A stretch of DNA of 64,000 nucleotides from Burkholderiaceae bacterium (GCA_026125795.1 JAHCKM010000001.1:620001-684000); one strand, 5' to 3'; positions 17,505-26,336 are shown, counted from the stretch's first letter. Notes: a model not told the origin generated them from the letters alone. A program made the numbers and translations.

Positions 17505-20360
17505 ATGAACGCCATCACCCGCGCCGAACGCGCCAAGCTCGACGGCCCCACCGTCACCTTCACGCTCGACGGCCGCGAGGTGCAGGCGCGCGCCGGCGAA
17601 ACCATCCTCGACGTCGCCAAGCGCAACAAGGTCCGCATTCCGCACCTGTGCCACAAGGACGGGCTCGACCCCGTCGGCAACTGCCGCTCGTGCATGGTCG
17701 AGATCAATGGCGAGCGTGTGCTCGCGCCGTCTTGCTGCCGCGCGCCGGCTGCCGGCATGGTTGTCGCCACCAACAGCGAACGTGCGCGCAAGTCGCAGCA
17801 GCTCGTGCTCGAGCTGCTGCAGGCCGACATGCCCGAGACCGCGCTGACGCGGCGCAACGAGGTCGATTTCTGGGCCGGTTGGCTGCAGGTGGGCAAGCCG
17901 CGCTTCGCGCCGCGTCCCGAGTGGACGGCCGATGCGAGCCATCCAGCGATCGCGGTGGACTTGAATGCGTGCATCCAGTGCACGCGCTGCCTGCGCGCCT
18001 GCCGCGACGAGCAGATGAACGACGTGATCGGTCTCGCGTTGCGCGGCGAGCAGGCCAAGATCGTGTTCGACATGGACGACCCGATGGGTGCGTCGACCTG
18101 CGTGGCCTGCGGCGAGTGCGTGCAGGCCTGCCCCACCGGTGCGCTGTCGCCGGCGCGCGAGGCGGCGATGGCGGTGCCCGACAAGCAGGTGGAGTCGGTG
18201 TGCCCGTACTGCGGCGTCGGCTGCCAGCTCACCTACAACGTGAAGGACAACAAGATCCTCTACGTCAACGGCCGTGACGGCCCGGCCAATCAGGGCCGCC
18301 TGTGCGTCAAGGGCCGCTACGGCTTCGACTACGCGCACCACCCGCAGCGTCTGACCGTGCCGCTCATCCGCCGCACCGACGCGCCCAAGCGCGGCGACTT
18401 CACGATGGACCCCAACGACGTGATGAAGGTGTTCCGCGAGGCCACGTGGGACGAGGCGCTCGAGCTTGCCGGCGGCACGCTGAAGAAGCTGCGCGACCAG
18501 CATGGCCGCTACGCGCTGGCCGGCTTCGGCTCGGCCAAGGGCAGCAACGAAGAGGCCTACCTGTTCCAGAAGCTGGTGCGCACCGGCTTCGGCAGCAACA
18601 ACGTCGACCACTGCACGCGCTTGTGCCACGCCTCCAGCGTGGCGGCGCTGCTGGAGGGCATCGGCTCCGGTGCGGTCAGCAACCCGGTGATGGACGTGAC
18701 GCAGGCCGAAGTGGTGATCCTGATCGGCGCCAACCCCACGGTGAACCATCCGGTGGCCGCCACCTGGATGAAGAACGCCGCTGCCAGCGGCACCAAGCTG
18801 ATCATCATGGATCCGCGGCGCAGCGGCGACCTGTCGCGCTATGCGCACCGCTACCTGCAGTTCAAGGCCGACACCGACGTGGCGCTGCTCAACGCGATGA
18901 TGCACGTGATCGTCGAGGAAGGCCTCGTCGATGCGAAGTTCATCGCCGATCGCACGCTCGGCTACGAAGCCCTGGCGCGCAACGTCAAGGGCTACAGCCC
19001 CGAGGCGATGGCGCCGATCTGCGGCATCGACGCCGACACCATCCGCGAGGTGGCGCGCCTGTACGCCACCAGCAAGGGCTCGATGATCCTGTGGGGCATG
19101 GGCATCAGCCAGCACGTGCACGGCACCGACAACGCACGCTGCCTGATCGCGCTGTCGCTGATGACCGGGCAGATCGGCCGCCCCGGCACCGGGCTGCATC
19201 CGCTGCGCGGGCAGAACAACGTGCAGGGCGCGTCCGACGCCGGCCTGATCCCGATGATGTACCCCGACTACCAGCGCGTCGACAATCCTGCTGCCAAGGC
19301 GCGCTTTGCCAGCGCATGGCAGGTGAGACCTGAGTCGCTCGACGACAAGCCCGGCCTGACCGTGGTGGAGGTGATCAAGGCGATCGATGCCGGCACGATC
19401 AAGGGCATGTACATCATGGGCGAGAACCCCGCGATGAGCGATCCCGACGCCGACCATGCGCGCCACGCACTGGCCACGCTCGAGATGCTGGTGGTGCAGG
19501 ACATCTTCCTCACCGAGACCGCGTATCTGGCCGACGTGATCCTGCCGGCCTCGGCGTTCCCGGAGAAGTACGGCAGCTTCACCAACACCGACCGCATGGT
19601 GCAGATCGGCCGCCAGGCGCTCGAGCCGCCGGGCCAGGCGCAGCAGGATCTGTGGATCATCCGGCAGATGGCGCAGCGCATCGGCCTGCAGTGGCCCGAC
19701 TACGGTTCCGACAACGAGCAGGCCACCGCGGCGGTGTTCGACGAGATGCGCCGCACGATGCCCAGCATCGCCGGCATCACGTGGGACCGCCTGCAGCGCG
19801 AGCACAGCGTCACCTACCCGTGCCCGCACGAAGGCGACGCGGGCCGGCCGGTGGTGTTCGACGACCACTTCCCCACTGCCACCGGCCGGGCCAAGTTCGT
19901 GCCGGCCGACCTGATCCCGGCCAACGAGCGGCCCGACGATGCGTATCCGATGGTGCTGATCACCGGTCGCCAGCTCGAGCACTGGCACACCGGCAGCATG
20001 ACGCGGCGCGCCGGCGTGCTCGATGCGCTGGAGCCCGATCCGGTGGCGATGCTGCACCCGGTGGATCTCGCGCGTCTGGGCATCGAGCCCGGCGATACGG
20101 TCACGATCGAGTCGCGCCGCGGGCGCGTGAGCCTGTATGCGCGGGCTGACGAAAGCTCGCCGCCCGGCGTGGTGTTTGTGCCGTTCTGCTACTACGAGGC
20201 GGCGATCAACAAGCTGACCAATCCGGCGCTCGACCCGTTCGGCAAGATCCCGGAGTTCAAGTACTGCGCGGTACGGGTCACGCTCGGTGGGCCCGAGCCG
20301 ATCGCCGCGACCTCGAGCTACGGGGGCGGTCGCATCCTGGCCGAAGCGACCCTCGATTAA
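17505..20360 (+). CDS. NAD-dependent formate dehydrogenase alpha subunit (Mo/W bis-pyranopterin)
   Basis: A 951-residue cytoplasmic enzyme without a Tat leader. In order: an N-terminal 2Fe-2S domain (Cys49, Cys60, Cys63, Cys77/78), two 4Fe-4S clusters (Cys156-166 and Cys199-209), the molybdopterin-domain 4Fe-4S site (Cys233, 236, 240, 267), and the catalytic pair Cys374-His375 in HCTRLCHASSV, where cysteine replaces the selenocysteine of E. coli FdhF. The C-terminal cap domain begins near PMVLITGRQLEHWHTG. It oxidises formate to CO2. Whether Mo or W is the native metal cannot be told from sequence; Tup and Mod transporters are both nearby. TupA-style tungsten use is suggested by the fused partner. 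Confidence 0.95.
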   Translation: MNAITRAERAKLDGPTVTFTLDGREVQARAGETILDVAKRNKVRIPHLCHKDGLDPVGNCRSCMVEINGERVLAPSCCRAPAAGMVVATNSERARKSQQLVLELLQADMPETALTRRNEVDFWAGWLQVGKPRFAPRPEWTADASHPAIAVDLNACIQCTRCLRACRDEQMNDVIGLALRGEQAKIVFDMDDPMGASTCVACGECVQACPTGALSPAREAAMAVPDKQVESVCPYCGVGCQLTYNVKDNKILYVNGRDGPANQGRLCVKGRYGFDYAHHPQRLTVPLIRRTDAPKRGDFTMDPNDVMKVFREATWDEALELAGGTLKKLRDQHGRYALAGFGSAKGSNEEAYLFQKLVRTGFGSNNVDHCTRLCHASSVAALLEGIGSGAVSNPVMDVTQAEVVILIGANPTVNHPVAATWMKNAAASGTKLIIMDPRRSGDLSRYAHRYLQFKADTDVALLNAMMHVIVEEGLVDAKFIADRTLGYEALARNVKGYSPEAMAPICGIDADTIREVARLYATSKGSMILWGMGISQHVHGTDNARCLIALSLMTGQIGRPGTGLHPLRGQNNVQGASDAGLIPMMYPDYQRVDNPAAKARFASAWQVRPESLDDKPGLTVVEVIKAIDAGTIKGMYIMGENPAMSDPDADHARHALATLEMLVVQDIFLTETAYLADVILPASAFPEKYGSFTNTDRMVQIGRQALEPPGQAQQDLWIIRQMAQRIGLQWPDYGSDNEQATAAVFDEMRRTMPSIAGITWDRLQREHSVTYPCPHEGDAGRPVVFDDHFPTATGRAKFVPADLIPANERPDDAYPMVLITGRQLEHWHTGSMTRRAGVLDALEPDPVAMLHPVDLARLGIEPGDTVTIESRRGRVSLYARADESSPPGVVFVPFCYYEAAINKLTNPALDPFGKIPEFKYCAVRVTLGGPEPIAATSSYGGGRILAEATLD

Positions 20361-20476
20361 CCTTTGGGGTATGAGGCCCCCAGGCTCGCTTTGCTCGCTG
20401 CCCCCGCGGCTCCGAAGGAGCCCCTTCGTGGCTTCTGGGGCGCGTCACCGCCTTCGGGCGGCCGGGCGCCGCTGAC
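20361..20476. repeat. GC-rich palindromic repeat before the ModE-like regulator
   Basis: The gap contains nested inverted repeats (ggctccgaaggagcc at 20411-20425, gccgccttcgggcggc near 20448) and the phrase gctcgctttgctcgctgccc, a variant of the sequence before cutA. No gene is seen. It could also terminate the formate dehydrogenase transcript. Confidence 0.55.
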
Positions 20477-21589
20477 ATGCGCGCACGCGGCGTCCATCTG
20501 GAGTACAGCTTCCAGCCCGACGACCAGCACGGCGCCGAGGTCCACAACCCGCTATTCGAGTTGTTGTCGGCGCTGCGTGAGCACGGCTCGATCCAGCATG
20601 CCGCCAAGGCGCTCGGCGCGTCGTACCGCCACGTGTGGGGAGCGCTGCGCCATTGGGAGGGCGTGCTCGGCGAGCCGCTGGTCAGCTGGGCGCAGGGCCA
20701 GCCGGCACGGCTGACGCCGTTTGCCCAGCGCATGGTGTGGGCCGAGGCGCGTGCGCGCGCGCGCCTGGCCCCACACATCGAGGCGCTGCGCGTCGAGCTC
20801 GAGCGCGTCCTGAGCGAGGCGCTCGACGGCACGCAGCAGGTGATCACGCTCTACGCCAGCCACGACATGGCGCTGCCGCTGCTGCGCGAGCGCGCAGGCA
20901 CGGAACACCGCCTGCACGTCGAGCTCAAGTTCGCAGGCAGTGTCGACGCGCTGCGCGCGCTGGCCGACGGGCGTTGCGTGGTCGCCGGCTTTCACGTGCC
21001 GCGCCTGCTGGCCGGCAACGAGCTGTTCGCCAAGAGCCTGAAGCCGCTGCTAAAGCCCGGCCTGCACAAGCTGATCGCCTGCGCGACGCGTCGCCAGGGC
21101 TTGATCGCGGCCGCCGGCAACCCGAAGCACATCACGTCGCTGCACGAGCTGGGGCGCGACGGCGTGCGCTTCGTCAATCGGCAAAGCGGCTCGGGCACTC
21201 GGCTGCTCACCGAGCAGCTGCTGCAGAACGATCGCATCACGGCCGATTCGATCGCCGGCTACGGCGACAGCGCCGAAGACAGCCACCTCGCGGTGGCAGC
21301 CGCCGTGGCCAGCGGTGCGGCCGACGTCGGCGTCGGCATCGAAGCGGCGGCGCAGCGCTATGGCCTGCACTTTGTGCCGCTCGCCGACGAAGACTATTTT
21401 CTGGTCTGCCTGCGCGGTGCGCTCGACACTCCTCCGGTGCTCAAGCTGCGCGAGGTGCTGGCCAGCGCCACCTGGCGGCAAACGCTGCTAGGGCTGCCCG
21501 GCTATGGCGGCGAGCGGGCCGGCGAGGTGCTGTCGCTGACGCAGGCGTTGCCGTGGTGGAAGTTCCGTGTGCGCAAGCGCAAGCAGTGA
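20477..21589 (+). CDS. ModE-like HTH / periplasmic-binding-protein-like one-component regulator
   Basis: The 370-residue protein starts with a ModE/LysR-like winged helix (FELLSALREHGSIQHAAKALG, then SYRHVWGALRHWE, residues 25-60, with the ModE-type SYRxxW phrase). From about residue 125 it has a ligand-binding domain like TupA/ModA-class proteins (LYASHDMALPLL, FVNRQSGSGTRLL, YGDSAEDSHLAVAAAVASG). The likely role is to sense tungstate, molybdate or the finished cofactor and control the surrounding formate dehydrogenase and transporter genes. It lies just after the NAD-linked formate dehydrogenase and is convergent with the mobA operon. Confidence 0.85.
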   Translation: MRARGVHLEYSFQPDDQHGAEVHNPLFELLSALREHGSIQHAAKALGASYRHVWGALRHWEGVLGEPLVSWAQGQPARLTPFAQRMVWAEARARARLAPHIEALRVELERVLSEALDGTQQVITLYASHDMALPLLRERAGTEHRLHVELKFAGSVDALRALADGRCVVAGFHVPRLLAGNELFAKSLKPLLKPGLHKLIACATRRQGLIAAAGNPKHITSLHELGRDGVRFVNRQSGSGTRLLTEQLLQNDRITADSIAGYGDSAEDSHLAVAAAVASGAADVGVGIEAAAQRYGLHFVPLADEDYFLVCLRGALDTPPVLKLREVLASATWRQTLLGLPGYGGERAGEVLSLTQALPWWKFRVRKRKQ

Positions 21590-21608
21590 TGTCTCGGCGC
21601 GATCGCGG

Positions 21609-21660
21609 CTTTTGGCTCCGGCCTGCGCTGCGCGCCTTGACTTCGCTGGCGCGAAGCCAG
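21609..21660. repeat. Dispersed repeat, copy 2 (inverse of 11054-11108)
   Basis: Reading on the minus strand gives almost the same sequence as 11054-11108, including the palindrome cttcgcgccagcgaag. It fills the convergent gap between the regulator and mobA and may act as a terminator hairpin for both. Confidence 0.7.
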
Positions 21661-21688
21661 CCCACGCTGAAAACGGCCTGCCGCCGTT

Positions 21689-22285
21689 TCAGCGCTGCAG
21701 GCGCTGCAGCTCTTCCGGCGTGTTGGCGTTGTCGAACGCCGATGCATCGTCGAACGCGACGGTGGCGACGCGATGCTGGGCTGTCCAGCGGTCGATCTTG
21801 CGCTGGCCGCTGTGCAAGTACTTGACCAGGCTTTCGAGCAGATCGGCCTTCAGCAGGCAGAACACCGGCTGCACCATCAGCTCGCCGTTCTCGCGCGTCG
21901 CCGCCATGGCGATGTCGGCGCCTTCAGCCTGCAGCGCATCCGCCAGCCGCTCGACCAGGTCGAGCGGAAAGTTGGGCGTGTCGCACGGCACCGTCACCAG
22001 GAACGGCGTTTCACAGCGCTCCAGCCCCACCAGCACGCCGGCCAGCGGGCCGGGGAAGTCGCTCTGCGCATCGGGCCACACCGGTACGCCCATCGACTCG
22101 TAGGCGCCGAGGTTGCGGTTGGCGTTGATCATCGCCTCGCCCACCTGCGGCTGCAGCCGCAGCAGCGCGTGCAGCGCGAGCGGCACGCCCTGGTGGTTCT
22201 GCAGACCCTTGTCGACGCCGCCCATGCGGCTGCCGCGCCCGCCGGCGAGCACGATGCCGGTGATGTCCTCCTTGCGGATCGTCAT
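21689..22285 (-). CDS. mobA: Molybdenum cofactor guanylyltransferase MobA
   Basis: The 198-residue nucleotidyltransferase has the N-terminal GTP-binding signature [16 protein letters not shown] (residues 13-28), the metal-binding region [14 protein letters not shown], and the ending [10 protein letters not shown]. MobA attaches GMP to Mo-molybdopterin to form the bis-MGD cofactor required by both formate dehydrogenases here. It is the last gene of a leftward operon and its start overlaps the TorD-like gene stop by four bases (ATGA). Confidence 0.95.
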   Translation of the reverse strand: MTIRKEDITGIVLAGGRGSRMGGVDKGLQNHQGVPLALHALLRLQPQVGEAMINANRNLGAYESMGVPVWPDAQSDFPGPLAGVLVGLERCETPFLVTVPCDTPNFPLDLVERLADALQAEGADIAMAATRENGELMVQPVFCLLKADLLESLVKYLHSGQRKIDRWTAQHRVATVAFDDASAFDNANTPEELQRLQR

Positions 22286-22917
22286 GTCTCGAGCAGGTCG
22301 AATCCCTGCGTCTCCACCGCCATGAACTGCCGCGTCATCTCGGCCACCGCGCGCCAGACGCGGGCGCGCGGCTGCGCATCGACCGCGTCGCACAGCTGCG
22401 TCACCCACGGCTGCACGTGCGCGCGGAAGAAGTGGCGCTGCTGCTCCAGGTTGCACAGCGCGGCGTCGTCGCCGGCGATCAGGTAGCGCATCACCTCGAA
22501 CAGATAGGCCACGTGGTCCTCGGTCTCGCCGCGCGTCTCGTCGCGCGTGAGGCCCAGGCGCTCGAGATCGTCGCGCAGCAGCGCCAGCGGCTTCTCGTTG
22601 AGAAAGCCGCTCAGGTGGTAGGAGCCGTAGAGAAACACCTCGGGCTTGCCGACGCCGCCGAACAGCGCGTCGTACTCCGCCGCCGCGCTGGCGGCGCTGG
22701 TGTTGCGCATCGCCGCCACCAGCGCCTGCCAGGGCGCCTCGAGCAGGCTGCCGGATTCCGGAGCCTGCGTCACGGCCACCTTGAACTGCTGCAGCAGCGC
22801 GTCGTCGGGCGGCGCGATCCACAGCTGTGCCAGCAGGCCGTACAACTCGGCACGGGCCAGCTCCTCGCCGCCGTCGGCGGAGGCAAAACGCAACGGGGTC
22901 GCAGCGGTGTCACTCAT
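22282..22917 (-). CDS. TorD/DmsD-family molybdoenzyme chaperone
   Basis: The 211-residue all-helical protein has the TorD family core: [11 protein letters not shown] near the start, [32 protein letters not shown] in the middle, where E-x-D-x-L-F and P-x-x-S-x-Y/H resemble the family signature, and [16 protein letters not shown]. Such chaperones bind the Tat leader of a molybdoenzyme and hold it for cofactor loading. The likely client is the Tat-dependent FdhA encoded divergently. Both ends overlap its operon neighbours. Confidence 0.88.
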   Translation of the reverse strand: MSDTAATPLRFASADGGEELARAELYGLLAQLWIAPPDDALLQQFKVAVTQAPESGSLLEAPWQALVAAMRNTSAASAAAEYDALFGGVGKPEVFLYGSYHLSGFLNEKPLALLRDDLERLGLTRDETRGETEDHVAYLFEVMRYLIAGDDAALCNLEQQRHFFRAHVQPWVTQLCDAVDAQPRARVWRAVAEMTRQFMAVETQGFDLLET

Positions 22918-25130
22918 CACAGATCGGTGATGCGCACTTCGTTCGGATTGGTGTGCATGTCGATGACGCGGCAGTCGCCGCACATTTTCAGCCGATCCGC
23001 CGCCGCGCCCTGGAACGCGGCATGTCCGGCCAGCTTGGCCGCCATCGCCTCGATCGCGCGCAGCGTGCCAAACGGCTTGCCGCAGCGCACGCAATGAAAC
23101 GGCTCCACCTCGTGCAGCACGCGCGCCGCCTTGCGCGCCTTGCCGTCGTCGGCCAGCCACAGGCGCGGCTCGAGTGCGATCGCATCCTCCGGGCAGGTGC
23201 TGGCGCACAAGCCGCATTGCACGCAGTTCTTCTCGATGAAGCGCAGTTGCGGCCGCTCGGCGTTGTCGAGCAGCGCACCTTCGGGGCAGGCGCCGACGCA
23301 GCTCAGGCACATCGTGCAGGCGGCGGTGTCGACCTTCAGGCTGCCGAACGGGGCGCCCGCGGCCGGCAAGGCGATGGACTCGCTGCGCTGCGGCGCGTGC
23401 GCCATCAGGTGGTCGATCGCCAGCTCGAGCGTGGCGCGCTTGTTGGCCTGCGCGTTGAACGACGCCGCGCGCGCCACGCTGGCGGCCGGCGCCTCGCGCA
23501 GCGCGGCGTCGAGCGCCGCGAGGTCGCGCGCATCGCGGGCCTCGATCAGCTTGAAGTGCCGCTCGCCATAACCCAGGCCGCTCAGCACCGCCTGCGCGAT
23601 CGCCATCTGCTCGCCGAGCGCCTGCCGGTATTCAGGCGCCTCTTCGCCGCTCAGCAGCACCCACACCTGGTTGGCGCCTGACGCGAACGCCGCCAGCCAC
23701 AGGTCGATGCCGATGCTCGCGGTGTGCCACACCGGCACCGGCAGCACACGCGCCGGCACGCCGTGCACGCTGCGCTCGGTGCGCGCGGCGCGGCCGAGCT
23801 CGTCGATGCGCCGGGCGCCGGCGCCTTCGCTGTGGATCAACAGCGCGGCCTCGCGCCCGCCGGCGGCGCCGTACGCGCGCAGCAGCGTGCGCAGGCGCTG
23901 GCCCTGGTCCACCGCCGACGGGTAGGCGAACGAGATCGCGCCGCTCGGGCACACCGTGCTGCAGGCACCGCAGCCCACGCACAGGTGCGGCTCGACCATG
24001 ATGCCGCCGGTGGGCTTGGCTTGGCCGCCGCGTACGCCCTCCGGCCCGCCACGCACCTTGCCCTGCAGCTTGCCCTTGAGCGATGCGTCGCTGCCGATGG
24101 CGCGCGCCGAGCACACGTCGATGCAGGCGGTGCAGCCGATGCGCTCGTTGCGGCTGTGGGCGCAGATCTTCTGGTTGTAGGTGAAGAACTTGGGCTTCTC
24201 GAACTCGCCCACCGCGTCGCGCAGCTCGAGCACCGCCTTGTGCAGCGCGCGCTCGTCGCGGGCATGGAAGTAGCCCTGCGGCGGCTGGTGCATCGTGAAG
24301 GCCGGCTCCGGGCGCAGATCGAGCACCAGGTCGAACGTGTCGGCGTCGGTGCGCGGCGCGCGATCGAAGTCGATCGCCCCGGCGGCGTCGCACACGCGCA
24401 CGCAATCGCGGTGGCTCTTGCAGGCGTCGAGATCGATCTGGTACGTGAAGTCAATCGCGGCTTCAGGGCAGGCCTCGATGCAGGCATTGCAGCGCGTGCA
24501 CAGGTCGAGGTCGATCGGGTTGCTGCTTTCCCACTCGGCCTGGAACGCGCCGAGCCAGCCGGTGAGGCGCTTGAGCCTGCCGGCATGCACCGCCCAGCCG
24601 TGGCTTTGCGCGAGCGCGCCGCCGGCACCGTCGAGCAGCAGGTTGACGTCGAGCTTGTCGCTGAGCAGCGCGGCGGCCGCTTCAGCGGCGTCGGCGTGGC
24701 CCACGATCAGGCAGCGGCCGCCCGAGCGGTACGACACGTTGGGCACCGGCTGCGGCGCCGGCATCTGCGCCGCGGCGAGCAGCGCCGCGATCTTGGGCGT
24801 GGCGGCCTTTGCGTCGCGCGACCAGCCGCCGGTTTCGCGGATGTTGACAAAGTGGATCGGTCGCACATCGAGCGGCGCCGCCCCTTCGGTGTGCTCGTTC
24901 AGCTCGGTGAACAGGCGGCGCTCCTGCGTGCAGGCCACCACCAGCGGCTCGCCGGCCGCGCCGGTGGCCTTGGCGGCACGCTGGAACGCGCCGGCCTCGC
25001 GGCGGCACAGCAGCGTGTGCAGCTGTTCCAGCCCGTCAGGACTGGCGCCGCTCGTCTGCTGCAGCGCCGTCTTCAGCGCCGCCGCATCCAGCGGCATCGT
25101 GTGGTTGCAGTCGCAGATCAGCGTTTTCAT
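22917..25130 (-). CDS. Large polyferredoxin of the formate dehydrogenase region
   Basis: About 737 residues with many 4Fe-4S motifs: CTRCNACIEACPE, CKSHRDCVRVC, CTACIDVC, CVGCGACSTVCPS, CTMCLSCVGACPE and CVQCGLCASTCPE, giving five or six clusters in three pairs. The C-terminal CVRCGKPFG and CGDCRV pairs could bind one more metal. The conserved opening MKTLICDCNHTMPLD fixes the start at 25130. It is soluble and may carry electrons for assembly or activity of the formate dehydrogenase; the true role is undefined. The start lies 95 bases inside the upstream DUF3306 gene. Confidence 0.85.
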   Translation of the reverse strand: MKTLICDCNHTMPLDAAALKTALQQTSGASPDGLEQLHTLLCRREAGAFQRAAKATGAAGEPLVVACTQERRLFTELNEHTEGAAPLDVRPIHFVNIRETGGWSRDAKAATPKIAALLAAAQMPAPQPVPNVSYRSGGRCLIVGHADAAEAAAALLSDKLDVNLLLDGAGGALAQSHGWAVHAGRLKRLTGWLGAFQAEWESSNPIDLDLCTRCNACIEACPEAAIDFTYQIDLDACKSHRDCVRVCDAAGAIDFDRAPRTDADTFDLVLDLRPEPAFTMHQPPQGYFHARDERALHKAVLELRDAVGEFEKPKFFTYNQKICAHSRNERIGCTACIDVCSARAIGSDASLKGKLQGKVRGGPEGVRGGQAKPTGGIMVEPHLCVGCGACSTVCPSGAISFAYPSAVDQGQRLRTLLRAYGAAGGREAALLIHSEGAGARRIDELGRAARTERSVHGVPARVLPVPVWHTASIGIDLWLAAFASGANQVWVLLSGEEAPEYRQALGEQMAIAQAVLSGLGYGERHFKLIEARDARDLAALDAALREAPAASVARAASFNAQANKRATLELAIDHLMAHAPQRSESIALPAAGAPFGSLKVDTAACTMCLSCVGACPEGALLDNAERPQLRFIEKNCVQCGLCASTCPEDAIALEPRLWLADDGKARKAARVLHEVEPFHCVRCGKPFGTLRAIEAMAAKLAGHAAFQGAAADRLKMCGDCRVIDMHTNPNEVRITDL

Positions 25131-25692
25131 CGGGTTCAGGGGTCGCCGCTGCTTGCGCAACGACATCGACCTCGGCGGACTTCGGCGCCTGAGCCGTGGG
25201 AGGGTGTGCGGGATCCGGCGCGGCAGCGGCCGGCGGCGTGGCTTCGACCAGGCCGAGGAACGCGGCCTGCGCCATCTTGCGGATCGACGCCAGCGGCAGG
25301 GGATCGGGCTTGTTGTAGTCGTCGATGTAGACGTCGAGCCCGTCCATCACATTGAAGTGCGGATCGGCGAACAGCTTCTGCAGCGCCGCGTTCTTCACCT
25401 GGCCGTCGACGCCGGGCGCGACAAAGCGGCTGAAGTCGGACTCGCGCGTGAGTTGCGCCACGTCGGCCAGCGTCGGCGGCGGTGGCTTGGCGGGCTCGCC
25501 CTGGTCGTGCGGCCCCGCTGTGTCCACCGATTGGGCTGGCAGTGGCGCGGCCGGATCCGCAGCAACCGGGGTCGGCACGACCGCCACCGGCTCGTTCGGC
25601 GCCGGTTCCTCGGGCGCCACGCCTTGACGCGCCTGCACCTTGCGGCGCGACCAACGAGACAGGAACCCCGGCTCTTCGCTCATGGGGCTCAT
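25036..25692 (-). CDS. DUF3306 protein
   Basis: A 218-residue protein that starts MSPMSEEPGFLSRWSRRK, the DUF3306 opening, followed by a low-complexity Pro/Ala/Glu linker and a conserved core: LTRESDFSRFVAPGVDGQVKNAAL, then KLFADPHFNVMDGLDVYIDDYNKPDPL. DUF3306 is found beside DUF3305 in formate dehydrogenase clusters and has no proven role. Its ATG overlaps the DUF3305 stop as ATGA. Its last 31 codons overlap the polyferredoxin gene in another frame, ending in a tail with DLRLQPHDAAG. Confidence 0.85.
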   Translation of the reverse strand: MSPMSEEPGFLSRWSRRKVQARQGVAPEEPAPNEPVAVVPTPVAADPAAPLPAQSVDTAGPHDQGEPAKPPPPTLADVAQLTRESDFSRFVAPGVDGQVKNAALQKLFADPHFNVMDGLDVYIDDYNKPDPLPLASIRKMAQAAFLGLVEATPPAAAAPDPAHPPTAQAPKSAEVDVVAQAAATPEPDENADLRLQPHDAAGCGGAEDGAAADERRQS

Positions 25693-26171
25693 TGCCGATC
25701 CTGCGGTGCGCGGAAAGAAGCCGGCCGCTTGCGCTGCTTGGGCTCGGGGCGGTAGTGCGCGTCGGTGTAGGCCTGCAGCCAGGCGATCACCGCGCCGCTC
25801 AGCGGCACGTTGTCGACGCGCTCCTGCGCGTCGAGCAGGCGGCCGGCCTCGTTGTACGACAGCGTGACGATCTCGGGCCAGGCCCGCGACGGGTCGGCAT
25901 CGTCGACGCGCCACATCACGAACCACACCGGCGCGCCGGAGGTCAGGTTGAGGTAGTAGCCCTCGGCCTCGTCGCGGTGCAACGACACCTGCAGCCCCGG
26001 ATGCAGGCGCAACAGGTTACGCCCGTCGTCACGCAGCACACGCGGGGCCGGGCCGAACTGGCCTTCGTCGGGCACGACGTCGTCGATGCGAAAGCGCCAC
26101 GCCTCCCATGCGTTGGGCTGGCGCTGCTCTTCGATCAGTACGGCAACCGGCAATCGGGTGTTGGTTTCCAT
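25689..26171 (-). CDS. DUF3305 protein
   Basis: A 160-residue soluble protein with the DUF3305 pattern: TRLPVAVLIEEQ, NAWEAWRFRIDDVVP, the hydrophobic strand PVWFVMWRVDD, VTLSYNEAGRLLDAQERVDNVPL, and AWLQAYTDAHYRPEPKQRKR at the end. It starts the leftward operon DUF3305-DUF3306-polyferredoxin-TorD-like-MobA, opposite the membrane formate dehydrogenase operon. Function unknown, probably assembly of that enzyme. The ATG at 26171 matches the family start; the longer open frame runs into the regulatory gap. Confidence 0.85.
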   Translation of the reverse strand: METNTRLPVAVLIEEQRQPNAWEAWRFRIDDVVPDEGQFGPAPRVLRDDGRNLLRLHPGLQVSLHRDEAEGYYLNLTSGAPVWFVMWRVDDADPSRAWPEIVTLSYNEAGRLLDAQERVDNVPLSGAVIAWLQAYTDAHYRPEPKQRKRPASFRAPQDRQ

Positions 26172-26245
26172 CGGCACGAGCCAGTCTATCGCTTGGCGAC
26201 GAGCCGATATGTCGGTGCGTGCATGAGACACCGCCATGCGGTGTG

Positions 26246-26283
26246 TGCGACAGCCTGTCGCAATCAGCGCGACAACTTGTCAG
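26246..26283. promoter_or_regulatory. Two tandem palindromic operator-like sites between divergent formate dehydrogenase operons
   Basis: TGCGACAGCCTGTCGCA (26246-26262) is a perfect 8-1-8 inverted repeat. A second site, GCGACAACTTGTCAG (26269-26283), shares the core GCGACA-N3-TGTC and begins 22 bases further on, two helical turns, so both would face the same side of DNA. They lie 25-60 bases upstream of a possible -35 element for the plus-strand operon. The cognate protein is unknown; the NtrC-type regulator or the ModE-like regulator are candidates. Confidence 0.6.
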
Positions 26284-26307
26284 TCGAGACACCCGGGCCT
26301 CCCCTGA

Positions 26308-26336
26308 TTGAAATTCGGGTTTACTCTGACTCCAAT
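26308..26336 (+). promoter_or_regulatory. Possible sigma-70 promoter of the membrane formate dehydrogenase operon
   Basis: TTGAAA (26308-26313) and TCCAAT (26331-26336) are 17 bases apart. The -10 matches four of six consensus positions. The predicted leader then holds a 7-base-pair hairpin (26350-26356 with 26365-26371) before the AGAGGAAA ribosome site. Confidence 0.35.

Noticed and set aside
16834-17508. Possible 224-residue gene in the gap between formate dehydrogenase beta and alpha
   Set aside because: All frames there read through palindromic repeats, giving Arg/Ala/Gly-rich low-complexity protein; part of it is the repeat found again at 46.5 kb.
18602-18640. Selenocysteine codon in either formate dehydrogenase alpha subunit
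   Set aside because: The active-site codon is a cysteine codon in both (HCTRLCHA and ARICHSTT); no in-frame TGA and no selA/selB/selC in the window.
17319-20057. A 912-residue minus-strand open frame opposite the formate dehydrogenase alpha subunit
   Set aside because: The opposite strand encodes a complete molybdoenzyme with all expected motifs; the antisense frame is a GC-driven shadow.
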